Below, piece after piece: positions 6,974 to 15,125 of a DNA stretch of 21,488 nucleotides. The DNA is from a virus, in IMG/VR virus record IMGVR_UViG_3300027754_000502, positions 1 to 21,488 of that record; one strand, written 5' to 3'. Below the pieces are notes generated by a model. It was not told where the DNA came from. It was given only the letters and a program-made list of their open reading frames with translations, and made no database searches. Positions within the stretch are counted from its first letter, which is position 1; the number at the start of each line of letters is the position of its first letter. A program made the position numbers and the translations under genes.

Positions 6974-8032
6974 ATGGCAAATCAAATTCTAATAAAAAGA
7001 AGTACTACAACTTCTATTCCAGCATCATTAGCGAATGGTGAATTAGCGTATACTGCTAATGGTGATACTCTTTATATTGGTAGTAATGGTCAAATTGTTG
7101 CTATTGGTGGAATTAGAAATCCGGGTGTTCTTACTTCAAATCAAGCCCTTATAGCAAATTCTACTAGTGGTATAGATAAAGTCATAACAGCTAATCTTGT
7201 ACCTACTGCCGTTTATGCAAATGGTTCTTTTGGATCTGCTGGTCAAGTTCTTACGACAAACGCTACTGGCATTTATTGGAGCACCCCTTCTGCTGGCGGC
7301 GGTACTCCAGCCGGAACAGATACTCAGATTCAATATAACAGTTCTTCTTCTTTTGGTGCATCTGCTGGCTTAACGTTTAACTATTCGTCAAATACGCTTA
7401 CTGTTTCAAATACAATATCGACTGCAAATTTAACTATCACTAATCAATTAACGGGCAATAATGCTACGTTCACTGGAAATTTAGTAGTCTCTGGTACATT
7501 AGTCACTTTAAATGTTCAAAATATTGTTGTCAATGATCCCTTAATTAAGTTAGGCGCAAATAATACGTCAACAGATGTATTAGATCTTGGTTTCTATTCT
7601 ACCTATTATACTGGTTCTACTACTGGATATAGTGGATTTTTCAGAGACGCAACATCAAAGACGTATAAACTTTTTGATGGGTTAACACAAGAACCTACAA
7701 CGACTATACTCGGTGGCGGCGGCACAGGATATTCTCAGGCTACTCTACAAGCATATATAAATGCAAGTGCTTTAGTATCCAATTCTTCAGTTACAAATAT
7801 AACTGCAAATAGCACCGTAAGTTCTACTATAGCTGCGAATACTCTTACATTGAGTACTGCACTTTCTGGAAATAATGGTGGCACAGGATTAATCTCCTAT
7901 ACATCTCAAGATATTTTAGTTGCAAATGCCACAAATGGTTTTGCTAAATTGGCTTTAGGTACTTCTGGATATGTACTTCAGTCAAATGGCACCGCACTTG
8001 TTTATGCCGCCTTAGATGGGGGAACTTTCTAA
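6974..8032 (+). CDS. Tail fibre protein with Mtd-like N-terminal domain (352 aa)
   Basis: Residues 1-45 (MANQILIKRSTTTSIPAS, NGELAY at 21-26, DTLYIG at 31-36) match the style of the N-terminal fold of the Bordetella phage tropism determinant Mtd, widespread at the start of phage fibre and baseplate proteins. Residues ~88-105 hold the common linker SAGQVLTTNATGIYWSTP, also present in the next gene. Residues ~169-245 (NLVVSGTLVTLNVQNIVVND, then DPLIKLGANN, GFFRDATSKTYKLFDG) are related to the N-terminal module of the giant fibre but carry different details. The end is QSNGTALVYAALDGGTF. The ribosome site is TAAGGA at 6961-6966. Virion surface location and host contact are inferred. Confidence 0.7.
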   Translation: MANQILIKRSTTTSIPASLANGELAYTANGDTLYIGSNGQIVAIGGIRNPGVLTSNQALIANSTSGIDKVITANLVPTAVYANGSFGSAGQVLTTNATGIYWSTPSAGGGTPAGTDTQIQYNSSSSFGASAGLTFNYSSNTLTVSNTISTANLTITNQLTGNNATFTGNLVVSGTLVTLNVQNIVVNDPLIKLGANNTSTDVLDLGFYSTYYTGSTTGYSGFFRDATSKTYKLFDGLTQEPTTTILGGGGTGYSQATLQAYINASALVSNSSVTNITANSTVSSTIAANTLTLSTALSGNNGGTGLISYTSQDILVANATNGFAKLALGTSGYVLQSNGTALVYAALDGGTF

Positions 8033-8044
8033 TATTGATGTCCT

Positions 8045-8060
8045 CTCGATACATATCGAG
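8045..8060 (+). promoter_or_regulatory. Intergenic hairpin before a fibre gene
   Basis: CTCGATACATATCGAG is a near-perfect palindrome: six to seven base pairs around a small loop, in the 42-base gap between two fibre genes. There is no U-run after it, so it is not a standard terminator. It sits just before the ribosome site AAAGGAAG of the gene at 8075 and could stabilise or process the mRNA. Confidence 0.45.
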
Positions 8061-8074
8061 TTAAAGGAAGCCAT

Positions 8075-8833
8075 ATGGCAAATAAGATTCAGATAAAAAG
8101 AACTTCGGTTACAGGTCGTACTCCAAATACGACTAATGCAAATAATACTGCATATATTGATGCAGGTGAATTAGCGTTAAATCTCACTGATGGTAAATTA
8201 TTTTCTTCTAATGGAACTGCTTATTTTGAAGTTGGATCAAATCTACAAAATATTTCAATTACTGGCAATACGACAACCACAGGTATTATAGCAAACGGCT
8301 CTATAGGTTCTGCTGGACAAGTATTAACCTCAAACTCAACTGGGATTTATTGGGCGTCTCCTTCGGCAGGATCTCTTTCCAATGCTAATTCAGTACTGAC
8401 TTCGACAGCAAATGGAACGACATTTACTACTGGATATTTTTCTGCATTAGGCGATGCTATTCAAAAAACTTATATCCTCAGAGGAATCACGACTAACGCT
8501 ACAGAAACTGAAATCTTTTTAGATGGATCTTATAGAATTCCAGTCAATACAAATACTACTGTATTCTATACAGTTGATATTGTTGCAAGAAGAACTGATG
8601 CTATCAATGAAGCAGCGGCATTTCATCTTAAAGGAGCAGCTGATAATTTTTCAGGAACTACAGCAGATGTTGGTAACATATTTGAAACTATTGTTGCAAG
8701 AGACGATGCAAGATATGCAGTAGATGCTAGAGCAAACAACTCTACTGATACGATAAATATATATGTTACTGGAGTAGCAGCAAAAACTATACGCTGGGTG
8801 GCATACGTCATGACAGTAGAGGTATCGCAATAA
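8075..8833 (+). CDS. Tail fibre protein with Mtd-like N-terminal domain (252 aa)
   Basis: Residues 1-50 (MANKIQIKRTSV, AGELALN at 30-36, DGKLFSSNG) have the same Mtd-like start as the gene upstream. The linker SAGQVLTSNSTGIYW (79-93) is nearly the same as in that gene. Residues ~133-252 form a distinct C-terminal domain: TEIFLDGSYRIPV, VDIVARRTDAINEAAAFHLK, VARDDARYAVDARA, INIYVTGVAAKTIRWVAYV. I recognise this ending as common in marine phage fibre proteins. The start has a good Shine-Dalgarno (AAAGGAAG). The final base of the stop codon is the first base of the next ATG. A role in host recognition is inferred. Confidence 0.72.
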   Translation: MANKIQIKRTSVTGRTPNTTNANNTAYIDAGELALNLTDGKLFSSNGTAYFEVGSNLQNISITGNTTTTGIIANGSIGSAGQVLTSNSTGIYWASPSAGSLSNANSVLTSTANGTTFTTGYFSALGDAIQKTYILRGITTNATETEIFLDGSYRIPVNTNTTVFYTVDIVARRTDAINEAAAFHLKGAADNFSGTTADVGNIFETIVARDDARYAVDARANNSTDTINIYVTGVAAKTIRWVAYVMTVEVSQ

Positions 8834-9306
8834 TGGCAAGATTACGAGGTCTGTTGATTGATAATTCTGCTGACATAGGATCGATTTATACTAATATTGC
8901 AGCAACAGCAAATGCTACTCCTTCTAAAACTATTTCTACTGGTGTAGCTAAACAATTTTCAGTTCAAATAAAGGCACCGGGGACAGCAGTTCAACTTTTT
9001 AATAGCGCAAGTGCATGGACATCACCATCTAGTGTATCCATAACAAGTGTTTATGCAGTTTTATTACAAAAACTTACAAGCGATATAACATATCCAACTG
9101 GAAAAGATCTAATATTTAGATTAAGAATACAGCCAAATAGTGGTTCAAGAACAGACAATTATTTTACAATACCAGTTAATACTACTTCTCTTACTCAATC
9201 ATTTAGTTATGATTTAGCAGTAAATGATAGAGTTTTTGTTGACGTAACACAGATTGGTTCTATTAGACCGGGATTGGGATTAACTGTTTATGTAAGATAC
9301 ATATGA
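8833..9306 (+). CDS. Hypothetical virion-associated protein (157 aa)
   Basis: This protein overlaps the preceding fibre gene by one base (TAATG), and AGAGG about 11 bases before the ATG can act as ribosome site. It begins MARLRGLLIDNSADIGSIYT and is rich in Ser, Thr and Val with alternating polar and hydrophobic residues, suggesting beta strands throughout. It ends PGLGLTVYVRYI. No catalytic motif, signal peptide or membrane helix is visible. I do not recognise the family. Its place among fibre genes and the translational coupling suggest a small structural or fibre-tip protein. Confidence 0.6.
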   Translation: MARLRGLLIDNSADIGSIYTNIAATANATPSKTISTGVAKQFSVQIKAPGTAVQLFNSASAWTSPSSVSITSVYAVLLQKLTSDITYPTGKDLIFRLRIQPNSGSRTDNYFTIPVNTTSLTQSFSYDLAVNDRVFVDVTQIGSIRPGLGLTVYVRYI

Positions 9307-9313
9307 GGAAACT

Positions 9314-9502
9314 ATGAGTATAGAAGACATAAAAAATTATTTTCATAATTATCCAGTTTATACTTTTTCTGGATCAAAAGAAGAATTACAGTGTATCGTG
9401 GGCACAAATTTTTCTATGTTAATTGTCGAAGACAAAGTTTATTTTAGCATATTATCAGAAGATTCTCTTGCATGTTTTGATGAAAGAATGGAGTTAATTT
9501 AA
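9314..9502 (+). CDS. Small hypothetical protein (62 aa)
   Basis: The start has a clear Shine-Dalgarno (GAGGA, 9304-9308) and the stop overlaps the next ATG by one base (TTTAATG), which supports translation. Composition differs from the neighbours: acidic and aromatic (MSIEDIKNYFHNYPVYTFSG, SKEELQCIVG, KVYFSILSEDSLACFDE) with two cysteines and no Asn/Thr repeats. It looks like a small soluble alpha/beta domain rather than a fibre part. No family recognised; it could be a chaperone or regulator for the next gene, but nothing in the sequence proves this. Confidence 0.55.
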   Translation: MSIEDIKNYFHNYPVYTFSGSKEELQCIVGTNFSMLIVEDKVYFSILSEDSLACFDERMELI

Positions 9503-10629
9503 TGTACGCAAAATTAGTTGCAACTGCTAATGTCAATCCATGTTTGTTAATACGAGATATAGTTCGTTTATGCACTTCTGATACGCCTAATACAACTTTA
9601 ATTAGTGGATTTTCAAATACATCTAGTGTAGTAATCGATCCTACTCCTGCTGGTTGGACGTATGTCTATAGCACAGCAGATACTACAACATTACAGCCTG
9701 CATCGAATGCTACTATTAATAATACTACTGCTTATGAGTGGTGGGCTATGAGTGCTCCATGCTTAGGTCCATTATCAGGTAATGCTACATTAAAGTATGC
9801 AAAACTTACAACTGTTGGTGCAGGAACGGCTAATAGTATTGCAACAAATACGTTATCTGGTTTTGCATTGACTGGAGCAGCAAATATACAAACATCTTCA
9901 GTAACAAATGAAGGCACTAGAAGAGGCGCAAATGGCACATCAGCAGCCAGTTTTCCATTATATGCGTGGGGATCTGCAACATATCATTTAATTGCCACTC
10001 CTAGACATGTAACGTTAATTAGAGAAGGTTATAATTATCAAGGAGTTTGGGAATATGCATTCACAGATGTCCATTCATTTTATACCACATCTTCTCCTTT
10101 TTTACAAATAAATCATGGTGGAGAAAACGGATCTAATAACACAACATCCGCTGCAAATACTGGACCAGCAGATCCAGTATACACGACCACTACGGCATTT
10201 AATACGCAATCTAACATTAGTAATTTAAATACGCAAAATTTCGGTTCTTATACATCATGTTTATTTAATGTTACGGTTCCTAGTACAGGTGTTTCGTATG
10301 GTTCATTATCATTAGGTATCATGCAAAATATGTCAATGCTAACAGCCAATAATCTATTAGCTTTTCAGCCATATCTTTTTAATTATGGAAGATTATCTTC
10401 GGTTAATAGTACAGGTGCAACTCGAAATCTTTTAAATCCTATTTTTATAAATGGAGGTTCAATAGGTCATCCTACTTTAGACGTTTCTACTACATCTAAG
10501 ATTTATAACGTTAAAGCAGGAATAGCTTCTACTGGTGATAATATTGATATTAATGGTACTACATACACATTTTTTAATTCTGGCACCTCATCTAATAATG
10601 GTCTTGCTTTAGTTATGACAACGAGTTAA
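9502..10629 (+). CDS. Hypothetical structural protein (375 aa)
   Basis: The gene starts on the last base of the previous stop, with TGGAG as ribosome site. The N-terminus is MYAKLVATANVNPCLLIRDI. Visible features are an aromatic patch (TAYEWWAMSAPCLGP at ~76-90), a central segment with basic and aromatic residues (RHVTLIREGYNYQGVWEYAF), and a Ser/Thr/Asn-rich second half. It lacks the 80-residue modules and terminal domains of the other fibres. It is the last sizeable gene before the neck module, the place where T4 has fibritin (wac), but it shows no coiled-coil pattern and I do not call it fibritin. It is likely a virion protein of unknown function. Confidence 0.6.
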   Translation: MYAKLVATANVNPCLLIRDIVRLCTSDTPNTTLISGFSNTSSVVIDPTPAGWTYVYSTADTTTLQPASNATINNTTAYEWWAMSAPCLGPLSGNATLKYAKLTTVGAGTANSIATNTLSGFALTGAANIQTSSVTNEGTRRGANGTSAASFPLYAWGSATYHLIATPRHVTLIREGYNYQGVWEYAFTDVHSFYTTSSPFLQINHGGENGSNNTTSAANTGPADPVYTTTTAFNTQSNISNLNTQNFGSYTSCLFNVTVPSTGVSYGSLSLGIMQNMSMLTANNLLAFQPYLFNYGRLSSVNSTGATRNLLNPIFINGGSIGHPTLDVSTTSKIYNVKAGIASTGDNIDINGTTYTFFNSGTSSNNGLALVMTTS

Positions 10630-10633
10630 TTAC

Positions 10634-10789
10634 ATGGCAAGTATAGCAACAAATACAATAGATGCAACTTTAGTTTCTACTAAATTTCCTGTACAATTAA
10701 TCGTTATATTTCTTGCACCTTATGTGCCAGATTGTTTAATTAATCGTGGATTAAGTGCGCCAGAAGATGAAGTCGTAATAGGATCTTAG
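10634..10789 (+). CDS. Small hypothetical protein (51 aa)
   Basis: This frame follows the previous stop by four bases and ends just before the late promoter of the neck genes. The product is MASIATNTIDATLVSTKFPV, then a short hydrophobic run (QLIVIFLAPYVP, residues 21-32), then DCLINRGLSAPEDEVVIGS. The hydrophobic run is too short and proline-bounded for a confident membrane helix. The ribosome site is weak. The MASIATNTIDATLVSTKF opening resembles fibre-type composition, so it may be the remnant of a larger gene or a small virion protein. No family recognised. Confidence 0.4.
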   Translation: MASIATNTIDATLVSTKFPVQLIVIFLAPYVPDCLINRGLSAPEDEVVIGS

Positions 10790-10792
10790 ACA

Positions 10793-10800
10793 TATAAATA
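10793..10800 (+). promoter_or_regulatory. Late promoter (TATAAATA) of the neck/terminase genes
   Basis: Perfect T4 late promoter consensus in the gap before gp13. In T4 this element spans about -13 to -6, so transcription would start near 10806, leaving a leader of about 18 bases. A partial second copy (TATAAATC, 10804-10811) follows. Confidence 0.8.
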
Positions 10801-10807
10801 CTCTATA

Positions 10808-10820
10808 AATCTCGGAGATT
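10808..10820 (+). promoter_or_regulatory. Hairpin at the predicted mRNA 5' end, containing the gp13 ribosome site
   Basis: AATCT (10808-10812) pairs with AGATT (10816-10820) around CGG. The Shine-Dalgarno GGAGA is partly in loop and stem. It begins within a few bases of the predicted late transcript start. Confidence 0.35.
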
Positions 10821-10823
10821 AAA

Positions 10824-11567
10824 ATGGCTGTTCCAACTACTCGTGCTGCATTTAAAGAATATTGTCTAAGACGACTAGGCAAACCTGTCATCGAAATCAA
10901 CGTCGATGAAGATCAGGTAGAAGATCGTATTGACGATGCTTTGCGTTATTATTGGGATTATCATTTCGATGGCGCTGAGAAAGTTTATTATAAGCACGCT
11001 GTAACATCAACCGATAGAACCAATAAGTATATTACTCTTCCAGAAAATATTATTGGTGCAGTTAGTATATTTTCAATAGCTGATCCATCTATTCGTTCTG
11101 ATGATCTTTTTAATATTCGTTATCAGATTGCTTTAAATGACTTATACACACTAACTTCAGTATCAATGCTTCCATACTATATGGTAATGGAAAATCTTGC
11201 ATTAATTGCTGAGATGCTTGTAGGTAAGCAACCAATTCGATACAACAGACATATGAATAAGTTATATGTCGACATGGATTGGAACACTTTAACGGATGGT
11301 GAATTTCTTTTAGTTGAAGCTTATCAGATCGTAGATCCAACTGACTATGTAGATGTTTGGAAAGACCAATGGTTAATGAGATATTCTACTGCTTTAATTA
11401 AGCGCCAATGGGGAGCTAACCTAAGTAAGTTTACTGGAATGACTCTTCCGGGCGGAGTTCAGTTTAACGGACAGACTCTTTATAATGAAGCTATTCAAGA
11501 AATTGATACGCTGGAACGTGAAATGATTAATTCTTATAGTTTACCTGTACTCGATATGGTGGGCTAA
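10824..11567 (+). CDS. gp13: Neck protein gp13 (head completion)
   Basis: The 247-aa protein has the typical start of T4-type gp13 in marine phages: FKEYCLRRLGKPVIEINVD (10-28), then DQVEDRIDDALRYYWDYHFD (30-49). In T4, gp13 and gp14 form the neck that closes the filled head and receives the tail. The T4 protein is longer (309 aa). The middle (LNDLYTLTSVSMLPYYMVME) and the aromatic RHMNKLYVDMDW region are also consistent with the family. It is followed by gp14, gp15, gp16 and gp17 in the T4 order, which strongly supports the call. The start has a GGAGA ribosome site eight bases upstream and a perfect late promoter. Confidence 0.88.
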   Translation: MAVPTTRAAFKEYCLRRLGKPVIEINVDEDQVEDRIDDALRYYWDYHFDGAEKVYYKHAVTSTDRTNKYITLPENIIGAVSIFSIADPSIRSDDLFNIRYQIALNDLYTLTSVSMLPYYMVMENLALIAEMLVGKQPIRYNRHMNKLYVDMDWNTLTDGEFLLVEAYQIVDPTDYVDVWKDQWLMRYSTALIKRQWGANLSKFTGMTLPGGVQFNGQTLYNEAIQEIDTLEREMINSYSLPVLDMVG

Positions 11568-11568
11568 C

Positions 11569-12312
11569 GTGGCAACAAGCGTCTTCTTTAATAATTTTGG
11601 TTCAAGTCAAGAACAAAGCTTAATCGAAGATCTTGTTATAGAGTCAATTCGAATCTATGGGCATGACTGTTTTTATCTTCCAAGATCATTAAAGAATGAA
11701 GATAAGATCTATGGTGAAGATTCAATCTCTGAATACAATGAACAGTTCATGGTTGAGATGTATATTAAGAATGTTATGGGCTTTAAAGGTGAAGGCGATT
11801 TCTTGTCAAAGTTCAATTTGCAAGTTCGTGATCAGATGACTTTCACAATTGCAAAGCGAGTATTCTTTGATGAGATTGGAAATGTAAGAGGATTTGATCG
11901 TCCACGAGAAGGTGATCTAATTTATTTTCCATTGAACAAGAAAGTTTTTGTAGTTAAATTTGTTGAACATGAGGCAGTATTTTACCAGCTTGGTGCTTTA
12001 CAGACATATGATTTAGAGTGTGAGCTTTGGGAATACTCAAATGAAATAATGAATACTAGAATTGCCGATATAGATTTACTTCAGAAGAAGTATTCATTTG
12101 ACATGTCACAATTTGCAATTCTTACTCAAGACTCATTTGTGATAACAGACGAAGATGGATATGATTTAGTACAAGAACAATATAATTTTGTTACACAAGT
12201 TGGTTCAAGTTTTGAAGATAATGAAAATCCTGTTAATGAAAATCTTCAATCTGAAGCAGAAGCTGTTATCAATTTTACTGATTCGAATCCATTTTCTGAA
12301 GGTAACTATTAA
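11569..12312 (+). CDS. gp14: Neck protein gp14
   Basis: This 247-aa protein starts at GTG, one base after the gp13 stop, with a modest ribosome site (GGTGGG) inside gp13, so translational coupling is likely. Family hallmarks shared with T4 gp14 (256 aa) are YGHDCFYLPR (30-39), the YGED motif (48-51), REGDLIYFP (113-121), FYQLG (138-142) and a C-terminus near SNPF. With gp13 it builds the collar between portal and tail. The stop overlaps the gp15 start by one base. The non-ATG start is chosen because no in-frame ATG exists before residue ~61 and the conserved N-terminal motifs need it. Confidence 0.87.
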   Translation: MATSVFFNNFGSSQEQSLIEDLVIESIRIYGHDCFYLPRSLKNEDKIYGEDSISEYNEQFMVEMYIKNVMGFKGEGDFLSKFNLQVRDQMTFTIAKRVFFDEIGNVRGFDRPREGDLIYFPLNKKVFVVKFVEHEAVFYQLGALQTYDLECELWEYSNEIMNTRIADIDLLQKKYSFDMSQFAILTQDSFVITDEDGYDLVQEQYNFVTQVGSSFEDNENPVNENLQSEAEAVINFTDSNPFSEGNY

Positions 12313-13145
12313 TGTTTAATCAGTTCTATCATGGATCACTTAGAAAATACGTTGTTATGTTTGGTACATTATTTAATAGCATCTATATCAATCGCATAAA
12401 CAGTAGTAATGAAACTGTTCAATCGATGAAAGTTCCATTATCATATGGGCCTAAAGAAAAGTTTCTTGCACGGCTTGAAGGTGATCCAACATTCAATCGT
12501 CCAGCAATGGTTCTTCCAAGAATGGCATTTGAAATTACGTCTATTAGTTATGCATCAGATAGAAAATTGAATACTCTTAATAGGAACGTTAAAGTCAATA
12601 GCGCAAACACAGTATCATTAGCATATCAATATCAATCAGTGCCATATGATATTGGATTTACTTTATACATAATGGTAAAGAATGTTGATGATGGCACGCG
12701 TATCGTAGAACAGATATTACCTTATTTTACACCTGAATGGACTATCACTGCTAATTTAATACCTCAATTAGGTTTAAATGTAGATATTCCAATTATATTA
12801 AAAACGATTGGTTCTCAAGATACATATGAAGGTGATTTCATGAATCGCCGGGCTATAGTTTGGACTCTTGATTTTGCAATGAAAGCATACTTGTTTGGAC
12901 CAACTAAGAAAGGTTCAATCATCAAGACAGTCAATACAAATATCTATGTTGCAAAAACTGAGAATATAGATGATTCTGTAGGTGTAACTGATATTGCATC
13001 AAGAATAACTGTAAGGCCCGGTTTACTTGCCAATGGTTCTCCAACATCAAATGCTTCGCTATCAGTTGATATATCGCAAATTGATGCTGATGAGAATTAT
13101 GGGTTTATTATTGAATTTGATAGTTATGAAGATATAATCCAATGA
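12312..13145 (+). CDS. gp15: Tail completion / sheath stabiliser protein gp15
   Basis: The 277-aa length is close to T4 gp15 (272 aa). Family-type sequence is seen at KYVVMFGTLFNSIYINR (12-28), VPLSYGPKEKFLARLEG (41-57) and LPRMAFEITSISYASDRKLN (68-87). In T4, gp15 caps the top of the finished tail, stabilises the contracted-ready sheath and joins the tail to the neck. The gene shares one base with gp14 and overlaps gp16 by four bases (ATGA), in line with a coupled late operon. T4 gp3 is a different tail terminator; the position between gp14 and gp16 favours gp15. Confidence 0.87.
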   Translation: MFNQFYHGSLRKYVVMFGTLFNSIYINRINSSNETVQSMKVPLSYGPKEKFLARLEGDPTFNRPAMVLPRMAFEITSISYASDRKLNTLNRNVKVNSANTVSLAYQYQSVPYDIGFTLYIMVKNVDDGTRIVEQILPYFTPEWTITANLIPQLGLNVDIPIILKTIGSQDTYEGDFMNRRAIVWTLDFAMKAYLFGPTKKGSIIKTVNTNIYVAKTENIDDSVGVTDIASRITVRPGLLANGSPTSNASLSVDISQIDADENYGFIIEFDSYEDIIQ

Positions 13146-13507
13146 ACTCCGATAAAATTATTGCTGACTCATTAGACATTGCTGCATTTGATGAGCAAGT
13201 GGAATACATCCCAAGCTCTGATGATGATTATGATTTTGCTCGAAAGAACATTCGTTCTATTCTCGAAAAAGGTTCTATTGCTTTAGATAAGATGCTTGAT
13301 GTTGCAGACTTATCTCAGCACCCACGAAGTTATGAAGTAGTCTCAACACTTATTAAATCATTATCCGATTCAAGCAAAGATCTATTAGAGCTTGCTGAGA
13401 AAAAGAATCGTATTGAAAAAGGTAAAGATGTTGATGGTAATAAAACCATAAATAATAACTTATACATCTCAACCTCTGAACTATTGAAGTTAATAAAGAA
13501 TAAATGA
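13142..13507 (+). CDS. gp16: Terminase small subunit gp16
   Basis: The 121-aa product is shorter than T4 gp16 (164 aa) but has the central helical hairpin expected for the family: DYDFARKNIRSILEKG (29-44), then LDVADLSQHPRSYEVVSTL (52-70) and KSLSDSSKDLLELAEKKN (72-89). The small subunit recognises concatemeric DNA and regulates the gp17 motor. The C-terminus (STSELLKLIKN) could be the segment that contacts the large subunit, by analogy. It overlaps both gp15 and gp17 by four bases (ATGA), so the three proteins are probably made in coupled amounts. Confidence 0.83.
   Translation: MNSDKIIADSLDIAAFDEQVEYIPSSDDDYDFARKNIRSILEKGSIALDKMLDVADLSQHPRSYEVVSTLIKSLSDSSKDLLELAEKKNRIEKGKDVDGNKTINNNLYISTSELLKLIKNK
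13447..13454 (+). promoter_or_regulatory. Possible late promoter element (CATAAATA) inside gp16
   Basis: This NATAAATA match lies 49 bases before the gp17 ATG. It could give extra gp17 transcription, but it is within coding AT-rich sequence, so chance is a real alternative. Confidence 0.2.
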
Positions 13508-15114
13508 GTGAAGCATATCTTGGTAACCCACTTCTAAAGAAATCTAATGTAAAATTTAATTTTACAAAAGAACAAATTGAAGAATACATAAAAGCCTCTG
13601 AAGATCCAGAGTACTTTATATTAAATTATTGCTATATTGAAACTCTTGATCATGGTCTGATTAAGTTTGAGCTTTACGATTGTCAGAAGAATAAGATAAA
13701 AGTCATTAATGAGAACCGTAAAGTTATCGTTATGGAAGGTCGGCAACAAGGTAAGACTACTACTTCAGTTGCCTATATCTTATGGTATACGGTTTTCCAA
13801 TCTCATAAGAACGTAGCTATCTTAGCAAATAAAGCCGCAACAGCTCGCGGTATTCTTGCAAGATATCAGTTGATGTATGAGAACTTGCCTAAATGGATGC
13901 AACAAGGTGTGGTCAATTGGAATAAAGGCGATATTGAACTTGAGAATGGATCTAAGATCTTTACGGCCGCAACAACTGCGGCAGGTATTCGTTCTCAATC
14001 AGTTAACTTATTGTATATTGACGAAGCAGCAATTATTCCAAATAATGTAGCTGAACAGTTCTTTACTTCTGTATACCCTGTAGTTTCTGCTGGTCAGACT
14101 ACAAAGATCATCATTACTTCTACACCATATGGATATAATCATTTCTGGAAATTCTGGAATGATGCACAGAATAATCGTAATGACTTTGTGCCATTGTTTA
14201 TTCCATACCACGAGATTCCCGGTAGAGATGATAAATGGCTTGAAGAACAAAAGAGACAGTTAGGTGAACTCAAGTTCAATCAAGAAGTTCTTTGTAACTT
14301 CCTTGGGTCATCTGCAACTCTTATTGGTTCTGATGCTATTGCTAAGATGTCAATTATTGATCCTATTCATAGTTATGATGGTCTCGATATATTCTTAGAA
14401 CCAGAACCACATGCGGTTTATGTCATGACCGTCGATACTGCAAAAGGAGTTGGGGGTGACTTCTCTGCGTTCACGGTCGTTGATATATCCACTATTCCAT
14501 ATAGAATTGCTGCTAAATATAAGAACAACGCAATTAGCCCATTGCTTTATCCTAATGTGATTAATGAGGTTGGTAAAAAATATAATGATGCATTCTGTTT
14601 AATTGAACTGAATGTAAATGAACAAGTAGCATATATTCTTCATACAGAATTAGAATATGATAACATCTTATTCTCTGTTAAAGAAAAGAGCAGTCAGACA
14701 ATTACATCTGGATTTGCAAGCAAGAGCATGCGACCAGGAATAGTAATGGATCGTAAAGTAAAAAGAATTGGTTGCCATAACTTAAAATCATTAATAGAAA
14801 CTGGCAAACTTCTCATCACAGATGCAGACACTATCTCTGAAATTTCAACATTCATTGAAAAAAGAGGTAGCTTTGAAGCTGATGAAGGGTATCATGATGA
14901 CTTAGTAATGACCTTAGTTATGTTTGCTTGGCTTATAACTACTCGTTATTTTAAAGAAATAAATAGTGTTGATCTTAGAAAAGCATTATATGAAGCTAAG
15001 ATGAAACAAATCGAAGAAGATATGGTCCCATTTGGTATAATTGATACTGGATTGCCGCCCCCAGCAATAGTGGAAATGAGTGATTTTGATAAATTCTTTT
15101 ACGATAATGATTAA
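13504..15114 (+). CDS. gp17: Terminase large subunit gp17 (ATPase and nuclease)
   Basis: This protein packages DNA into the prohead using ATP and cuts the concatemer. The ATPase domain shows Walker A GRQQGKTT (79-86), Walker B LLYIDEA (169-175) with predicted catalytic Glu174, and coupling motif III IITSTP (203-208). The RNase H-like nuclease domain shows VDTAKG (Asp311), CLIELN (Glu368) and GYHDDLVM (Asp465/Asp466), matching the acidic triad of T4 gp17. Length is 536 aa versus 610 in T4; the difference is mainly at the ends. The Arg-Gln-x-Gly-Lys form of Walker A is typical of T4-type terminases. No intron or intein interrupts the frame. Translation overlaps gp16. Confidence 0.96.
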   Translation: MSEAYLGNPLLKKSNVKFNFTKEQIEEYIKASEDPEYFILNYCYIETLDHGLIKFELYDCQKNKIKVINENRKVIVMEGRQQGKTTTSVAYILWYTVFQSHKNVAILANKAATARGILARYQLMYENLPKWMQQGVVNWNKGDIELENGSKIFTAATTAAGIRSQSVNLLYIDEAAIIPNNVAEQFFTSVYPVVSAGQTTKIIITSTPYGYNHFWKFWNDAQNNRNDFVPLFIPYHEIPGRDDKWLEEQKRQLGELKFNQEVLCNFLGSSATLIGSDAIAKMSIIDPIHSYDGLDIFLEPEPHAVYVMTVDTAKGVGGDFSAFTVVDISTIPYRIAAKYKNNAISPLLYPNVINEVGKKYNDAFCLIELNVNEQVAYILHTELEYDNILFSVKEKSSQTITSGFASKSMRPGIVMDRKVKRIGCHNLKSLIETGKLLITDADTISEISTFIEKRGSFEADEGYHDDLVMTLVMFAWLITTRYFKEINSVDLRKALYEAKMKQIEEDMVPFGIIDTGLPPPAIVEMSDFDKFFYDND

Positions 15115-15125
15115 AATCAAAGAAA

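Noticed and set aside
8045-8060. Intrinsic terminator
   Set aside because: No run of T follows the stem; the sequence continues into a ribosome binding site.
8752-8759. GATAAATA inside the fibre gene at 8075 as a late promoter
   Set aside because: It lies within coding AT-rich sequence 73 bases before the next gene, which is already coupled by a one-base overlap; similar chance matches occur at 14958 and 17620.
6974-8833. Diversity-generating retroelement suggested by Mtd-like N-terminal domains
   Set aside because: No reverse transcriptase, template repeat or C-type lectin variable region is visible; the Mtd-like N-terminal fold is common in ordinary phage fibres.
9502-10629. Fibritin (wac) by position before gp13
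   Set aside because: No heptad coiled-coil pattern and no foldon-like C-terminus is visible; position alone is not enough.
10634-10789. Holin or small membrane protein
   Set aside because: The only hydrophobic run is about 12 residues and contains or borders prolines, too short for a confident membrane helix.
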